Below, piece by piece: positions 52,135 to 61,612 of a stretch of DNA of 64,000 nucleotides (the first letter of the stretch is position 1; the number at the start of each line of letters is the position of its first letter). The notes under the pieces were generated by a model, which was not told the DNA's origin, did not search any database, and worked only from the letters and a program-made list of their open reading frames with translations. This stretch comes from a bacterium (GTDB lineage Bacteria; Bacillota; Clostridia; Lachnospirales; Lachnospiraceae). Location: contig SFRL01000004.1 in assembly GCA_004562765.1 (NCBI GenBank), forward strand, positions 27,095-91,094, given 5' to 3'. Made by a program: the position numbers and the translations under genes.

Positions 52135-53142
52135 CTACTGTGTGGACTCCTTCAGCACGACCTCATAAGGCAGCAAACTGCGCTGCGGCACCTCCACATC
52201 CTCGATCACATCCAGGATCGTGCGACAGGCAACCATCCCCAGTTCCCTGGCATTAAAGGAAAGCGCCGTGATCGCCGGCAGATGGTTTTCGAGCAGCGGA
52301 CCATTATAAAAAGAGGCTACCTTTATCTGCTCCGGCACCTTCACATGCGCCTCGCGCAATGATTTGAGCACACTGTTTGCCACTGCATCATCCATACATA
52401 AAATGGCATCCACAGACTTTGCGCACAGCTCCCGCACGGTTTTGTCGATCAGCACCGGATTGTCCAATCCGAGATAGACCAGAGACGGATCGATCTCTTT
52501 TCCCTGCTGTTCATAAGCATCGGCAAAACCTGCGTAACGCATTTTCGTCACCACATGCGTTTCGTTGCCGCCGATCAGCGCGATGCGCTCCATTCCTTTG
52601 AGCAGCATAAGCCCCGTCAGCTCCCGACAAGCACTTCGATGATCATGGTCGATCTGGATCACACCCGGATAATCACTGCTGCCGATCGTCACAAAAGGGA
52701 CCTTCTTTTCCTGCAAAAACTCGACCTGCGCGTCCTTGACAAAGGAGCACATCAGGATCACTCCATCTACCTTTCGGTTGGCAATGATGCGCTCCAGCGA
52801 TGAGATATCCTGATTATCGCAGATACACATGAGCACATCATAGCCCACCGTTCCGCTGATCTTCTCAATCCCGAACAGACAGTCCTGAAAGAATGTGAGA
52901 TCTGACATACCATAGTGTTCCGGCATCACCACGCAGATATTAAAGGTCTTGGACTGCGCAAGTCCCTTCGCGATCACGTTCGGCTGATAATCGTGCTCCT
53001 CGATATAAGCAAGCACCCGTGCCCGCGTCGCCTCTCCGATGCGTCCTTTACCGGAGATCGCACGGGAAACCGTTGTTTTTGACACCCCCAGCGCCTCTGC
53101 CACATCCGCAATTGTAATGTTTTTGTTTTGTGCTGATTCCAT
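52135..53142 (-). CDS. LacI-family repressor of the galactan genes
   Basis: A 335-residue LacI/GalR regulator. The helix-turn-helix is ITIADVAEALGVSKTTVSRA followed by ISGKGRIGE; the effector domain has ICVVMPEHYGMSDLTFFQDC and VDAILCMDDAVANSVLKSL. Start 53142 lies just after GGGGG; the longer frame is intergenic. Palindromic TTGCGCAA sites occur upstream of this gene and of the gene downstream, consistent with autoregulation and control of the galactan operon. Effector probably a galactoside. Confidence 0.9.
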   Translation of the reverse strand: MESAQNKNITIADVAEALGVSKTTVSRAISGKGRIGEATRARVLAYIEEHDYQPNVIAKGLAQSKTFNICVVMPEHYGMSDLTFFQDCLFGIEKISGTVGYDVLMCICDNQDISSLERIIANRKVDGVILMCSFVKDAQVEFLQEKKVPFVTIGSSDYPGVIQIDHDHRSACRELTGLMLLKGMERIALIGGNETHVVTKMRYAGFADAYEQQGKEIDPSLVYLGLDNPVLIDKTVRELCAKSVDAILCMDDAVANSVLKSLREAHVKVPEQIKVASFYNGPLLENHLPAITALSFNARELGMVACRTILDVIEDVEVPQRSLLPYEVVLKESTQ

Positions 53143-53169
53143 ATAACCCCCTGTGTTTGCGCACATTTT

Positions 53170-53186
53170 TTGCGCAACTGCGCAAC
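53170..53186. promoter_or_regulatory. double TGCGCAA operator upstream of the LacI-family gene
   Basis: TTGCGCAA (53170-53177) followed by TGCGCAA (53179-53185), 28 bp upstream of the start. Same core as the site at 52055. Confidence 0.55.
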
Positions 53187-53295
53187 TCATTTTCTATATC
53201 ATGCCATGAATTCTGAAAAAAAGCAAGATAAAAGTCATTATTTTCATACTTTTTATGTAATGAGAGTTGCAATGGCAAGCCATTGATTCAGGCAC

Positions 53296-55848
53296 CTAGT
53301 TCTCACACATTTCCAGATAAATCCTGCAATTCTGATGATTGTAGTCATAGGTAAGTGCCTGTTCAAACTGCTTCTTTGCCTCCGCATGATCTGCAAATCC
53401 CAGATTTGCCAGACCCATCAGATAGTGGCAGTGTGCCTTATTTTTCTGATTCATGTCATCATCAAAGATGAGGAAATCCGGCAATGATACTGCGAAAAAG
53501 TCATTTTTCATCTCATCATACAGATGGCGCTCGCCATAATCCATCAGCTTGTTGAAGCATGCATACGCGCCCTTCTTATCACCAACCTCCAGCTTTGCAA
53601 GACCCTTATACAGGATCATATCTGCCGGCTGGTCATAGTAGTACATCGCTCCTGCGGGCTCATCCTCACCCATCTGAGCCAATTCCATACATTTAGTTGA
53701 CTCTTCCGGTTTGCCCAGAGCATACTTGACCTTTCCAAGGTAATAATAAATGTGATTATCCTTTGTTCCCTCCAGTCTTCCCTCGCCAAGGTTCAACGGA
53801 TACTCCAATGCCTGTGTGAGCAATTGTTCCGCATGTGCATGATCTCCAGCTACGATCGCAGCCTTTGCCATCTGTACCAGAGCGATCTTATACTGGCCGG
53901 AAATGCGCCCCTCTGCACCCTCCCACGGGCGGAACTGATGCGCCATGATCGTGTTGTATGCCTTTTGATAATCTCCAACCAGATTGTACAGTGTCACAAG
54001 TTCTAACATCGCATCGTCACGCTCTGCAATGATGTCCATATGCTCTTCAAAATTCCTCAAGCGAAGCTCAAATGCGATTCCGGTCTTTTTGTACAGCTGG
54101 TCCAGTTCAAGGAATACACGTGTATCTGTCTGATCCAGTACAAATGCATGCTCCATTTGTGCGATTGCAGCCTTATAAAACGCATCGTATGCCTCATCAA
54201 ATCTCTGCTGGTAAAACAGTGCCAGGCCAAGATCATAATATACCTCACTGTTGTACGGGTTTGGACTTCTCCATGTGAGACGTTTGATGGCAGTTCTGAA
54301 ATATTTCTCTGCCTCCTCAAAGCAGCCCCTTCGCAGCAATAACATACCGTACGCCTGATTGATACGGCTGTCGCCGGGATCACGCTTCAAGCCTTCCAGA
54401 TAATACGGGTCAGGCAGATACGTCGCGTGACGGTGCTGCTCGATGTGCTGTGCAGTCAAGAGCAGCTCCTCATTTGTCATGATCTCCTCCGGCTGCTTTG
54501 CTGCTTCTGCCGGCTGTCCAAGCTCCGGGATCTTATCCTCAACCGGGCGATACGATACCAGAAGCTTTCCGTCCGAATATACAGAAACGCCAAGATCCTG
54601 TATCTTCTCAAGCGCTACCTCGATGCTTTCCTCATATACATCGACCGGTGACAGCTTCACCATCTTGCTGCACACTTCTTTTCCCGCATTTGTCACGATG
54701 ATCTGCGCATGTTCATAAAGCTGTGTCGCATAGACCGTCACATGCACACCTTGCTCCTCCTGTTCCACACCGAGGGCTGCGTGGATCGTCGCATTCTTGA
54801 CTACACCTACCTTCTTATAAGGCATGAAATACTGTTTAAAAGATTTCTCCTCAAAGGGCTTCAGCCAGGTAAAGTCCGGCTGATTTTCCGTATAAACACC
54901 GGTCATCAGCTCAATGTACGGACCATCCTCATCCGTCAGGTTGCGATCCCATGCTTTACCGAATTCACCACAGCCCCAGGTCCACTGCTTCTTTCCGGGT
55001 GAAAAATGGTGGTCTGCCACATGGAGCAATCCGGCCTCCTTCTGATAGTCATAACCACCCACAAAATCAAAATCAGAGCGCTCTGCCATGTAAGAGGTCG
55101 GCACCGGAATATTTTTGTATCTGGAAATATCCACGCCCTCACTGTAATCATGCTTGTAGTAGATGCCTTTTGCGATGGGAAAACGTGACACATCCCGTTT
55201 TCCGTGGTCGTATACCGTATGTACATCCGGCGGGAAAATGGACTGTGTATAGTCATTGACCGAAACCGCCGGATTCGCCCACCAGAGAAATGTCTGCGGC
55301 AGAGAAGTGCGGTTGTAAAGCTGACCGCCCACCTCAATATATGCCTTTCCGGGATATAATGTAAAGGATATGATCCCCTTTGTTCCATACATCTGATCCA
55401 CATCGTTGACTAACAACGTCTTGCTTCCGTCCGCATGCTCCTTCAGTTGATAATCGAGCGGCATGTAAGTTGTCGGTCTGTGATGCTGGGGCCAGTTAAA
55501 TTCGATCCCACCGGAGATCCACGGTCCCACCAGGCCTACCAGTGCCGGTTTGATCACCTGATTATAATATACAAAATCGTAGTCATTCGTTTTATCGTAG
55601 GCTCTCTGGATACGTCCGCCAAGCTGTGGCAAGATCATGATCTTCAGATACTCATTTTCCAGATAAACGGCTCTCCAGAGCTTATCCTTCTTTTCATTGC
55701 TGATCTTTTCCGTTGTCGGATAGGGATAGATCTTGCCTGAGCTTCCCTGATACACACGTTTCTCCAGAAACATCGGGTTCTTGTCCGGCTCTCCGATTTC
55801 ATAAGTAGGGATGAGCACATCCTCCTCCCAGATTTTTACTGTGTCCAT
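53296..55848 (-). CDS. DUF5107 domain protein with C-terminal TPR repeats
   Basis: An 850-residue protein. The N-terminal ~370 residues are DUF5107, a beta-sandwich resembling galactose-mutarotase-like enzymes: EYLKIMILPQLGGRIQRAYD, PWISGGIEFNWPQHHRP and QTFLWWANPAVSVNDYTQ. The rest is TPR helices (NQAYGMLLLRRGCFEEAEKY, ALFYQQRFDEAYDAFYKA). Firmicutes copies cluster with glycosidases, but the activity is not established to my knowledge. Start 55848 follows GGAGG; it is 56 nt after GH35 in the same direction. No signal peptide. Confidence 0.87.
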   Translation of the reverse strand: MDTVKIWEEDVLIPTYEIGEPDKNPMFLEKRVYQGSSGKIYPYPTTEKISNEKKDKLWRAVYLENEYLKIMILPQLGGRIQRAYDKTNDYDFVYYNQVIKPALVGLVGPWISGGIEFNWPQHHRPTTYMPLDYQLKEHADGSKTLLVNDVDQMYGTKGIISFTLYPGKAYIEVGGQLYNRTSLPQTFLWWANPAVSVNDYTQSIFPPDVHTVYDHGKRDVSRFPIAKGIYYKHDYSEGVDISRYKNIPVPTSYMAERSDFDFVGGYDYQKEAGLLHVADHHFSPGKKQWTWGCGEFGKAWDRNLTDEDGPYIELMTGVYTENQPDFTWLKPFEEKSFKQYFMPYKKVGVVKNATIHAALGVEQEEQGVHVTVYATQLYEHAQIIVTNAGKEVCSKMVKLSPVDVYEESIEVALEKIQDLGVSVYSDGKLLVSYRPVEDKIPELGQPAEAAKQPEEIMTNEELLLTAQHIEQHRHATYLPDPYYLEGLKRDPGDSRINQAYGMLLLRRGCFEEAEKYFRTAIKRLTWRSPNPYNSEVYYDLGLALFYQQRFDEAYDAFYKAAIAQMEHAFVLDQTDTRVFLELDQLYKKTGIAFELRLRNFEEHMDIIAERDDAMLELVTLYNLVGDYQKAYNTIMAHQFRPWEGAEGRISGQYKIALVQMAKAAIVAGDHAHAEQLLTQALEYPLNLGEGRLEGTKDNHIYYYLGKVKYALGKPEESTKCMELAQMGEDEPAGAMYYYDQPADMILYKGLAKLEVGDKKGAYACFNKLMDYGERHLYDEMKNDFFAVSLPDFLIFDDDMNQKNKAHCHYLMGLANLGFADHAEAKKQFEQALTYDYNHQNCRIYLEMCEN

Positions 55849-55904
55849 CGTTTTCCTCCTCCAATAATAAAAATTGCCAATATTTTCAAATCCATCACTC
55901 CTGA

Positions 55905-58160
55905 TCAAAGCTTTATTTCATATACAGGGCATACCCGGACATTTGAAATCTCACCGATGGAAGATGTGATCTCTTCCTTTCTGGCTGCCATTGCAGATTC
56001 TACATTCACATTTGCCCCCTCTTTGAGTGGCGTAATGTAAATGGTCAGACATTGATCCTTCAGCTGCTCTTCAAAGTCCTTAAGACCGATCTCCCAGATC
56101 GCTCCATTGCAAAAATTATCGCTGATCATCGCGCCATCAATAAATGCATGTCCGATATCACCCTGATAATCAATCTGCAGCAATGCATCCTTTACGCCTT
56201 CCACACAATCGGAAGGGATCCGGATCGTATAACGGTTGGCTGCTACCCTTTCATACGTGACTGCAATCGTTTTTTCTGCTGTCTCATAGGTATACACGCC
56301 TAAAATATCTGCGGACACAGGAGCAGTCGGAAGCACACCGGTCGCAGGATAGGTGTAGACCGTATTTTGGGCGTTTGCAGTCTCCAGACGGATGCCATCC
56401 TCATCCTCCAAAATGACTTCACTTGTAAACACCAGTGCACCATTTTTCAACTGATACATCTGATTACTGAATTCCCTACTTAAAACAAGCACATCGAAGT
56501 CAGCATCTAAATCCTCCACATGAAAACGATCCACACCGGTATCTAAGTGTGCCTGATATGTTGTCTCATCTGTTCCGTTGATCTGTACACCGGATGCAAA
56601 TGTAAAGCTTCCATCCATGCCATCAGGCACCATGAACACCCATGTGTTCCGATCGCCATTCTTGACAACGGTCACCGGCTGTGCACTCGCCCACACCAGA
56701 TCCACACCATCCATGTCAAAATGGAACGGTAAGATCGCATTTTCATCCTCTGCAATGCTGATCAAAAAAGTGATCATCTCATCCTTCAGTTCCAACAGCA
56801 CCTGCTCTCCTTGCTTATCCGGCATAAGCGCATGATCCTGATAATTGTTTACGAACAAAAAGCCCCTCGTGCCATCGGTACGGACCGCATAGCGGAGCGT
56901 ATCTCCATCCTTCGGATCAATAAAGGACGCACCCTCAGGCAATACAGTCTGAAGCCCACAAAGCCGTTCTCCAAAGCAGGCTGTAAACTGGTGGATCGTT
57001 TTTGTTCTGCGATAGGATTCACGCACCTGACCATACTCACCAAGCGCTGCCTGGTAGTCATAGCTGATCTTCGGAACCTGTCCTTCATTCATGAATATTC
57101 CATGCTTTCCTACCGGGTTGGAGCCTCCCTGAAACATATAATAGCCTAAGAAATTGCAGCCGGACGCGATCTTGATATTCGCCATTGCATCCACACTCTT
57201 ATACGGGTACTGGAAGCGATAATAATAGCTGCAGGCCATTCCACCGCCCATTTCACAGCATGCATACGGCTTTTCCTCTGGCTCATAGCTCGGATGAAAA
57301 TCATAATTGCACTCATAACCATTCTTATGAAAATTCTGATATACATACTCTTCTGTCGAGGGATGCTCACCCTTATAGGAATAGAACAGCCACGGACGGA
57401 ATGCATAACCACCCCATAACGGGAGCATTGATTTCGGTGTAATTGCCCCGCCCCATCCGGTACAGGTATAAAATACAGGCAAAAGTCCGCATTCCGCAGC
57501 CAGTGCCTTCATAGTGAGCATGTACTCCTCGCCCTCATCGCCACCAAACACCCATTCATCAGAAATTCCGGTCGTGATCTCCCACGGAGCAGAGGAATGC
57601 ATATATTCGTTGTCGATCTGAACACCAATGATCGGTCCCCGGTCCTTATAGAACAGGCCCTCTACCTGCTTCGCGATCTCCGTATAAAGCCGTCGCGTAT
57701 AATACAAAAATCCTTCGCTTATTTTACGCACTTCAAAGGGTTTTCCATACATCCAGTCCGGTATGCCGCCATTGCGCACTTCACCGTGATCGAACGGACC
57801 AACACGCAGAATCACATACATCCCATGCTTTTTACACAGTTCGATAAATTTTCTTAGATTCCGGCATCCCGTGAAGTCAAATACACCTTCCTCCTCCTCG
57901 TGATGAATCCAGAATACATAAGTCGCAATGGTATTTAGGCCTCCCATTTTCATCTTGATGATCTCATCTTCCCATCTGGAATCGGACATCCTGCTGTAAT
58001 GGAATTCACCGCTCATGCCAAAAAAGGGCGCATTGTTTTTCTGCATATAATAATTAGTAAAGGACAGTTCCTCCCCCGCTCCATTGGAGCCACGGAATTC
58101 TGCGCCCAACTCATATATATCTTTTTCTTTTAACCGGTTGACGTTCAATCTGTATTTCAC
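55905..58160 (-). CDS. beta-galactosidase (GH35), GTG start
   Basis: A 751-residue GH35 enzyme. FFGMSGEFHYSRM and GLNTIATYVFWIHHEE are the opening strands; PIIGVQIDNEYMHSSAPW contains the acid/base Glu, and CCEMGGGMACSYYY the nucleophile Glu. C-terminal beta domains complete the length. No signal peptide, so it works inside the cell on galacto-oligosaccharides, matching the intracellular GH53. The start is GTG 58160 after AAAGGAG. Divergent from the broken AraC-family gene. Confidence 0.9.
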   Translation of the reverse strand: MKYRLNVNRLKEKDIYELGAEFRGSNGAGEELSFTNYYMQKNNAPFFGMSGEFHYSRMSDSRWEDEIIKMKMGGLNTIATYVFWIHHEEEEGVFDFTGCRNLRKFIELCKKHGMYVILRVGPFDHGEVRNGGIPDWMYGKPFEVRKISEGFLYYTRRLYTEIAKQVEGLFYKDRGPIIGVQIDNEYMHSSAPWEITTGISDEWVFGGDEGEEYMLTMKALAAECGLLPVFYTCTGWGGAITPKSMLPLWGGYAFRPWLFYSYKGEHPSTEEYVYQNFHKNGYECNYDFHPSYEPEEKPYACCEMGGGMACSYYYRFQYPYKSVDAMANIKIASGCNFLGYYMFQGGSNPVGKHGIFMNEGQVPKISYDYQAALGEYGQVRESYRRTKTIHQFTACFGERLCGLQTVLPEGASFIDPKDGDTLRYAVRTDGTRGFLFVNNYQDHALMPDKQGEQVLLELKDEMITFLISIAEDENAILPFHFDMDGVDLVWASAQPVTVVKNGDRNTWVFMVPDGMDGSFTFASGVQINGTDETTYQAHLDTGVDRFHVEDLDADFDVLVLSREFSNQMYQLKNGALVFTSEVILEDEDGIRLETANAQNTVYTYPATGVLPTAPVSADILGVYTYETAEKTIAVTYERVAANRYTIRIPSDCVEGVKDALLQIDYQGDIGHAFIDGAMISDNFCNGAIWEIGLKDFEEQLKDQCLTIYITPLKEGANVNVESAMAARKEEITSSIGEISNVRVCPVYEIKL

Positions 58161-58413
58161 TATGAAATCTCCTTTATACTATTTCGTCTGTTTATAGCCA
58201 TAACATTTGTTACAACAGAATATCGACATATTGTTATTCATACCTGTCAATAAAACCATGATATCATCTATGTTTTATTTCGTCATTATCGTCAGTTGTC
58301 AAAAAAATATACATTTCTTGCTATTATTAATTCAATGAGATAGAATAAGAGAAAAATATAACCTGAATAAACATGGCAACGCCAAAACGAATCAGAAAGA
58401 GAGTTTCCTACCC
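58161..58413. promoter_or_regulatory. divergent promoter region between GH35 and the AraC pseudogene
   Basis: 253 bp, very AT-rich. TTGACA on the minus strand (about 58246-58251) is a good -35 candidate for GH35, but no consensus -10 sits at 17 nt. TTGTCA near 58297 faces the AraC gene, with TATTAT about 20 nt on. No strong palindromic operator was seen. Confidence 0.4.
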
Positions 58414-59283
58414 ATGAAGACACAGACCCCATATTACTGTCTCATGCCAGAATCCTGGTCCAAGGATTATACTGCCTCCCTTGATATCCGCAGACAATTT
58501 TTATTTGTACAATCTATCGGATATTACATCACCGCACCAAACTATTTGCTTCGAAACCGTTCCCACATGCATAGCTATTTATTGCTTTATACCGAAGTTG
58601 GCAGCGGCATTGTATGCTTTCGAAATAAAGAAGTGACTCTTACACCCGGCAATGCAATCCTTATCAATTGCGATGAATCTCATTCCTATTCTTGCCACGA
58701 TGATCAGGAGTGGGTTTTCCGCTAGGTACATTTTAGTGGTTCTTGTGCAGATGGATATATCAATGAGATTCTGTCAAAATGGCAGGCAATGGAAATGCCT
58801 GACGGCGCATCTTTTTTTGAGGAAATTGACCGTCTAATGCTGCTGCATGAGAAAATCGCAGAAATAAGATGTTCTACGCTGCTATTTCAGATGTGTTCAG
58901 ATTATTTGATCAGCATTCATCAGAACGAGCAGTCTATATCGGAGCAGTCCTCCCCTTATGTACGCGATGCCATCTCCTATATCGAAGAATATTTTACGAG
59001 CAGTATTACACTGGATGACCTGTCTCAGCATGTCAACATCAGCAAATATTATCTCTCGCATATTTTCAAGCAACAGACCGGCTCCAGTCCACACGAATAT
59101 CTGCAAAATGTACGCATCACAAATGCAAAATCTCTTTTGCACAGCAGCAACGACTCGGTTGCTACTATTGCAGAAAAATGCGGCTTTAACAGCTGTACCG
59201 TTTTTATTCAGGCTTTCCGCAAAAAGGAAGGTATCACTCCATTAGAATACCGCCGCTACTATTATAAACAGTTGGAAGAATGA
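58414..59283 (+). pseudogene. AraC-family regulator interrupted by an in-frame TAG
   Basis: One reading frame runs from ATG 58414 to 59283 (~290 codons) with a single TAG at 58723-58725. Before it: a cupin-like N-terminus (NRSHMHSYLLLYTEVGSG) ending EWVFR. After it: VHFSGSCADGY, linker, then the helix-turn-helix pair (ITLDDLSQHVNISKYYLSHI and VATIAEKCGFNSCTVFIQAF). AraC proteins often have Trp or Tyr at the stop position, so one base change (TGG or TAC to TAG) explains it. The rest is intact, so the loss is recent, or the TAG is suppressed. It diverges from GH35, its likely target. Confidence 0.85.
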
Positions 59284-59341
59284 ACTGCCTGCTATTGCCA
59301 TGTTACTGGATATCTAACCATGAGAAAATACAAAAACGTCA

Positions 59342-59380
59342 AAAAACCGGAAGCCCCTTTATTCAGAGCTTCCGGTTTTT
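59342..59380. terminator. bidirectional intrinsic terminator
   Basis: A 13-bp stem AAAAACCGGAAGC / GCTTCCGGTTTTT with a 13-nt loop, between the converging AraC pseudogene and oleate hydratase gene. Confidence 0.88.
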
Positions 59381-59414
59381 AACAATTAGATACAAATTAT
59401 CATTTATTTTTTAC

Positions 59415-61454
59415 TCAGATCATCCCATCCTTTAATACGTCATGGTCCCGCAGCAGTTTTTCGATGACCGTACCCTTTATCACGCGAAGCAACGGCTTTT
59501 TCAGCAGGTTCAGCGGTCCCGGAAGCTCGATCTCAAGAGGTGACTTGCCGTCCATCAGCTTGACCGTACTGTCCAGAAGCTCACGGATATCGTAGACACT
59601 GCCCCACACCTCAGGCACACCTCTGTCCACACCCAGCAGTCCATACACTGCCTCCATGGCGGTTCTCACTGAATACTCGGTGGTAAATACCGTATCCCGC
59701 GGTGTGTCAGCAAACTGACCCAAAAATGCAAAATTCACGCAGCCGTCGGGAATGACATCGGGGCGATCACCCTTTGTACGCGGCATAAAGAATGCGGTGA
59801 TATATGGCATCATGGTCGGTACGCAGACTGCGCTCTTTTCCGCCAGCTCCGGGATCTGCTCCACCGGAACACCCAGATGATACAGCCACTCTTCCGTGAT
59901 CTCTTTACCGGTACATTCCTTCATGGGCTTTTTCACATAATCGCCCGGAACATCCGTGAACAGACCGTATACCCAAACGCATACTTTGTCTTTATCCTGC
60001 GTTTTGAACTGTCCCTGCCGGTTGATCGTCCAGCTGAGTAACCAACTGGAATCCCTGCAGCTCACGATACCGCCGGTAACGACCTTTCCGGTTTTCGGAT
60101 CGCGCTTACAGATATTTGTGATATAAGGAATGATCTTATCATCCAGCGTCGTAACTGTGGCGGATTCCCAGTTGGTCTTTGCCACATCGGAACAGAATTT
60201 TTCCGGGTGTCCAAAGGACGGATCCTGCTTTGCAATATTTTTCCACAGGCTCCAGCAGCCGCTCGTGCGCACCTCAGCGTCTCCGTTGGGCGCGTGATCC
60301 TGATCACCGTAGATCGTGCCTTCTGTACAACTTCCGTTTGTCACAAAGACAAGATCGTTTTCACTCAAAAGGATTCCGCTTTCCTTTCCATTCACTTTAC
60401 ACTCGATCGCAGTTGCCACTTTTTTGTTGTCCTTGCACTCAAAAATGACATTTGTGACTTCTGTATTGAACTGGAAGTCAACGCCTGCATCCTCCAGATA
60501 TTTCTGCATCGGAAGGATCAGTGACTCATACTGATTGTATTTTGTGAATTTCAGTGCGCTGAAATCAGGCAGTCCCGCGATGTGATGGATAAAACGCTGG
60601 AAATACAGCTTCATCTCCAATGCACTGTGCCAGTTTTCAAATGCGAACATCGTCCGCCAGTACAGCCAGAATGTGGAACCAAATACTTCGTCATCAAACA
60701 CATCCTCGATCGTCTTGTCATACAGATCCTCGTCCTTTGTCATAAAGAGCTTCATGATCTCCATGCAGCCCTTCTGACTCAGATTAAATTTTCCATCCGT
60801 ATGTGCATCCTTGCCGCGGTCTTCTGTCGCACGGCACAGAGAATAGTTCGGATCCTCCTTGTTCAGCCAGTAAAACTCATCCAGAACAGATGCACCGGGT
60901 GTCTCCAGAGACGGAATGCTGCGGAACAGATCCCACAGACACTCGAAATGGTTTTCCATCTCGCGTCCGCCGCGCATCACATAGCCTCTCGTGGGATCAA
61001 AAATACCGTCGCAGGCACCGCCCGCTATGTCCATCGCCTCTAAGATATGGATATGTGAGCCGGGCATCTGTCCGTCACGTACCAGAAAACATGCCGCTGC
61101 CAGAGATGCCAGTCCGCTTCCTACGATGTAGGCATTCTTTTCATCCACGCCTTCCGGTTTTTTCGGCCGGGCGAACGCCTCATAATTTCCATTCGTATAA
61201 CAAATACCCTTGCTGTTTTTCTCATGCTTGCCAAGCTCGGTATTGCGATAATCACTATTTGCAGCTGCCGACCCGGAAGCGTTCCTTGAAGTCGTCCTCA
61301 CCGACTTTCCGGTAGCATCCGTCTTTACAGCGCCGTCTCCGTACGCTGCGCCCTCCTGCTGTCCATTCTCTTTCGCCTTCTTTGCCAGATATGCTGCGCC
61401 TGCTCCAAGTGCCAGTGCTGATGCCACACCAAGTGCTTTCTTTTTGTTTGCCAT
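59415..61454 (-). CDS. oleate hydratase with N-terminal membrane segment
   Basis: A 679-residue FAD-dependent fatty-acid double-bond hydratase, making 10-hydroxy fatty acids from unsaturated ones. The core begins near residue 85 with YTNGNYEAFARPKKPEGVD and the FAD motif YIVGSGLASLAAACFLV. GIFDPTRGYVMRGGREMENH and FLGQFADTPRDTVFTTEYS are family hallmarks. The first ~84 residues are extra: a hydrophobic segment (GVASALALGAGAAYLA) then a Ser/Ala/Lys-rich linker, so this form is probably membrane-anchored. ATG 61454 follows AAAGGCGG. A TetR-family gene lies upstream. Gut Firmicutes use this enzyme to detoxify oleate and linoleate. Confidence 0.92.
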   Translation of the reverse strand: MANKKKALGVASALALGAGAAYLAKKAKENGQQEGAAYGDGAVKTDATGKSVRTTSRNASGSAAANSDYRNTELGKHEKNSKGICYTNGNYEAFARPKKPEGVDEKNAYIVGSGLASLAAACFLVRDGQMPGSHIHILEAMDIAGGACDGIFDPTRGYVMRGGREMENHFECLWDLFRSIPSLETPGASVLDEFYWLNKEDPNYSLCRATEDRGKDAHTDGKFNLSQKGCMEIMKLFMTKDEDLYDKTIEDVFDDEVFGSTFWLYWRTMFAFENWHSALEMKLYFQRFIHHIAGLPDFSALKFTKYNQYESLILPMQKYLEDAGVDFQFNTEVTNVIFECKDNKKVATAIECKVNGKESGILLSENDLVFVTNGSCTEGTIYGDQDHAPNGDAEVRTSGCWSLWKNIAKQDPSFGHPEKFCSDVAKTNWESATVTTLDDKIIPYITNICKRDPKTGKVVTGGIVSCRDSSWLLSWTINRQGQFKTQDKDKVCVWVYGLFTDVPGDYVKKPMKECTGKEITEEWLYHLGVPVEQIPELAEKSAVCVPTMMPYITAFFMPRTKGDRPDVIPDGCVNFAFLGQFADTPRDTVFTTEYSVRTAMEAVYGLLGVDRGVPEVWGSVYDIRELLDSTVKLMDGKSPLEIELPGPLNLLKKPLLRVIKGTVIEKLLRDHDVLKDGMI

Positions 61455-61461
61455 AATAAAA

Positions 61462-61570
61462 ACCGCCTTTCTGTCTATGATCTTGTATGTTTCAAAGCCG
61501 CTTCTTTCTGCAGCTCTTATGAAAAACTGGTTTGTTTTTCTGTATGTACTCATCATAGACAGCAGGCGGT
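61462..61570 (-). promoter_or_regulatory. inverted repeat spanning the oleate hydratase leader and promoter
   Basis: Arms at 61462-61481 and 61552-61570 share ACCGCCT and CTGTCTATGAT, with one extra base in the left arm. The left arm contains the complement of the SD (AAAGGCGG on the minus strand); the right arm contains the -10 box. If transcription enters from tetR, the arms would pair and hide the SD; if it starts at the internal promoter they cannot. Confidence 0.55.
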
Positions 61571-61580
61571 CTGCTTTCAA
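61552..61580 (-). promoter_or_regulatory. sigma-A promoter of the oleate hydratase gene
   Basis: On the minus strand TTGAAA (61580-61575), 17-nt spacer, TATGAT (61557-61552), about 100 nt before the start codon. The -10 lies inside the right arm of the inverted repeat. Confidence 0.7.
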
Positions 61581-61612
61581 TTTACAAACATCCGGCGATG
61601 ATAAAAAACTGA

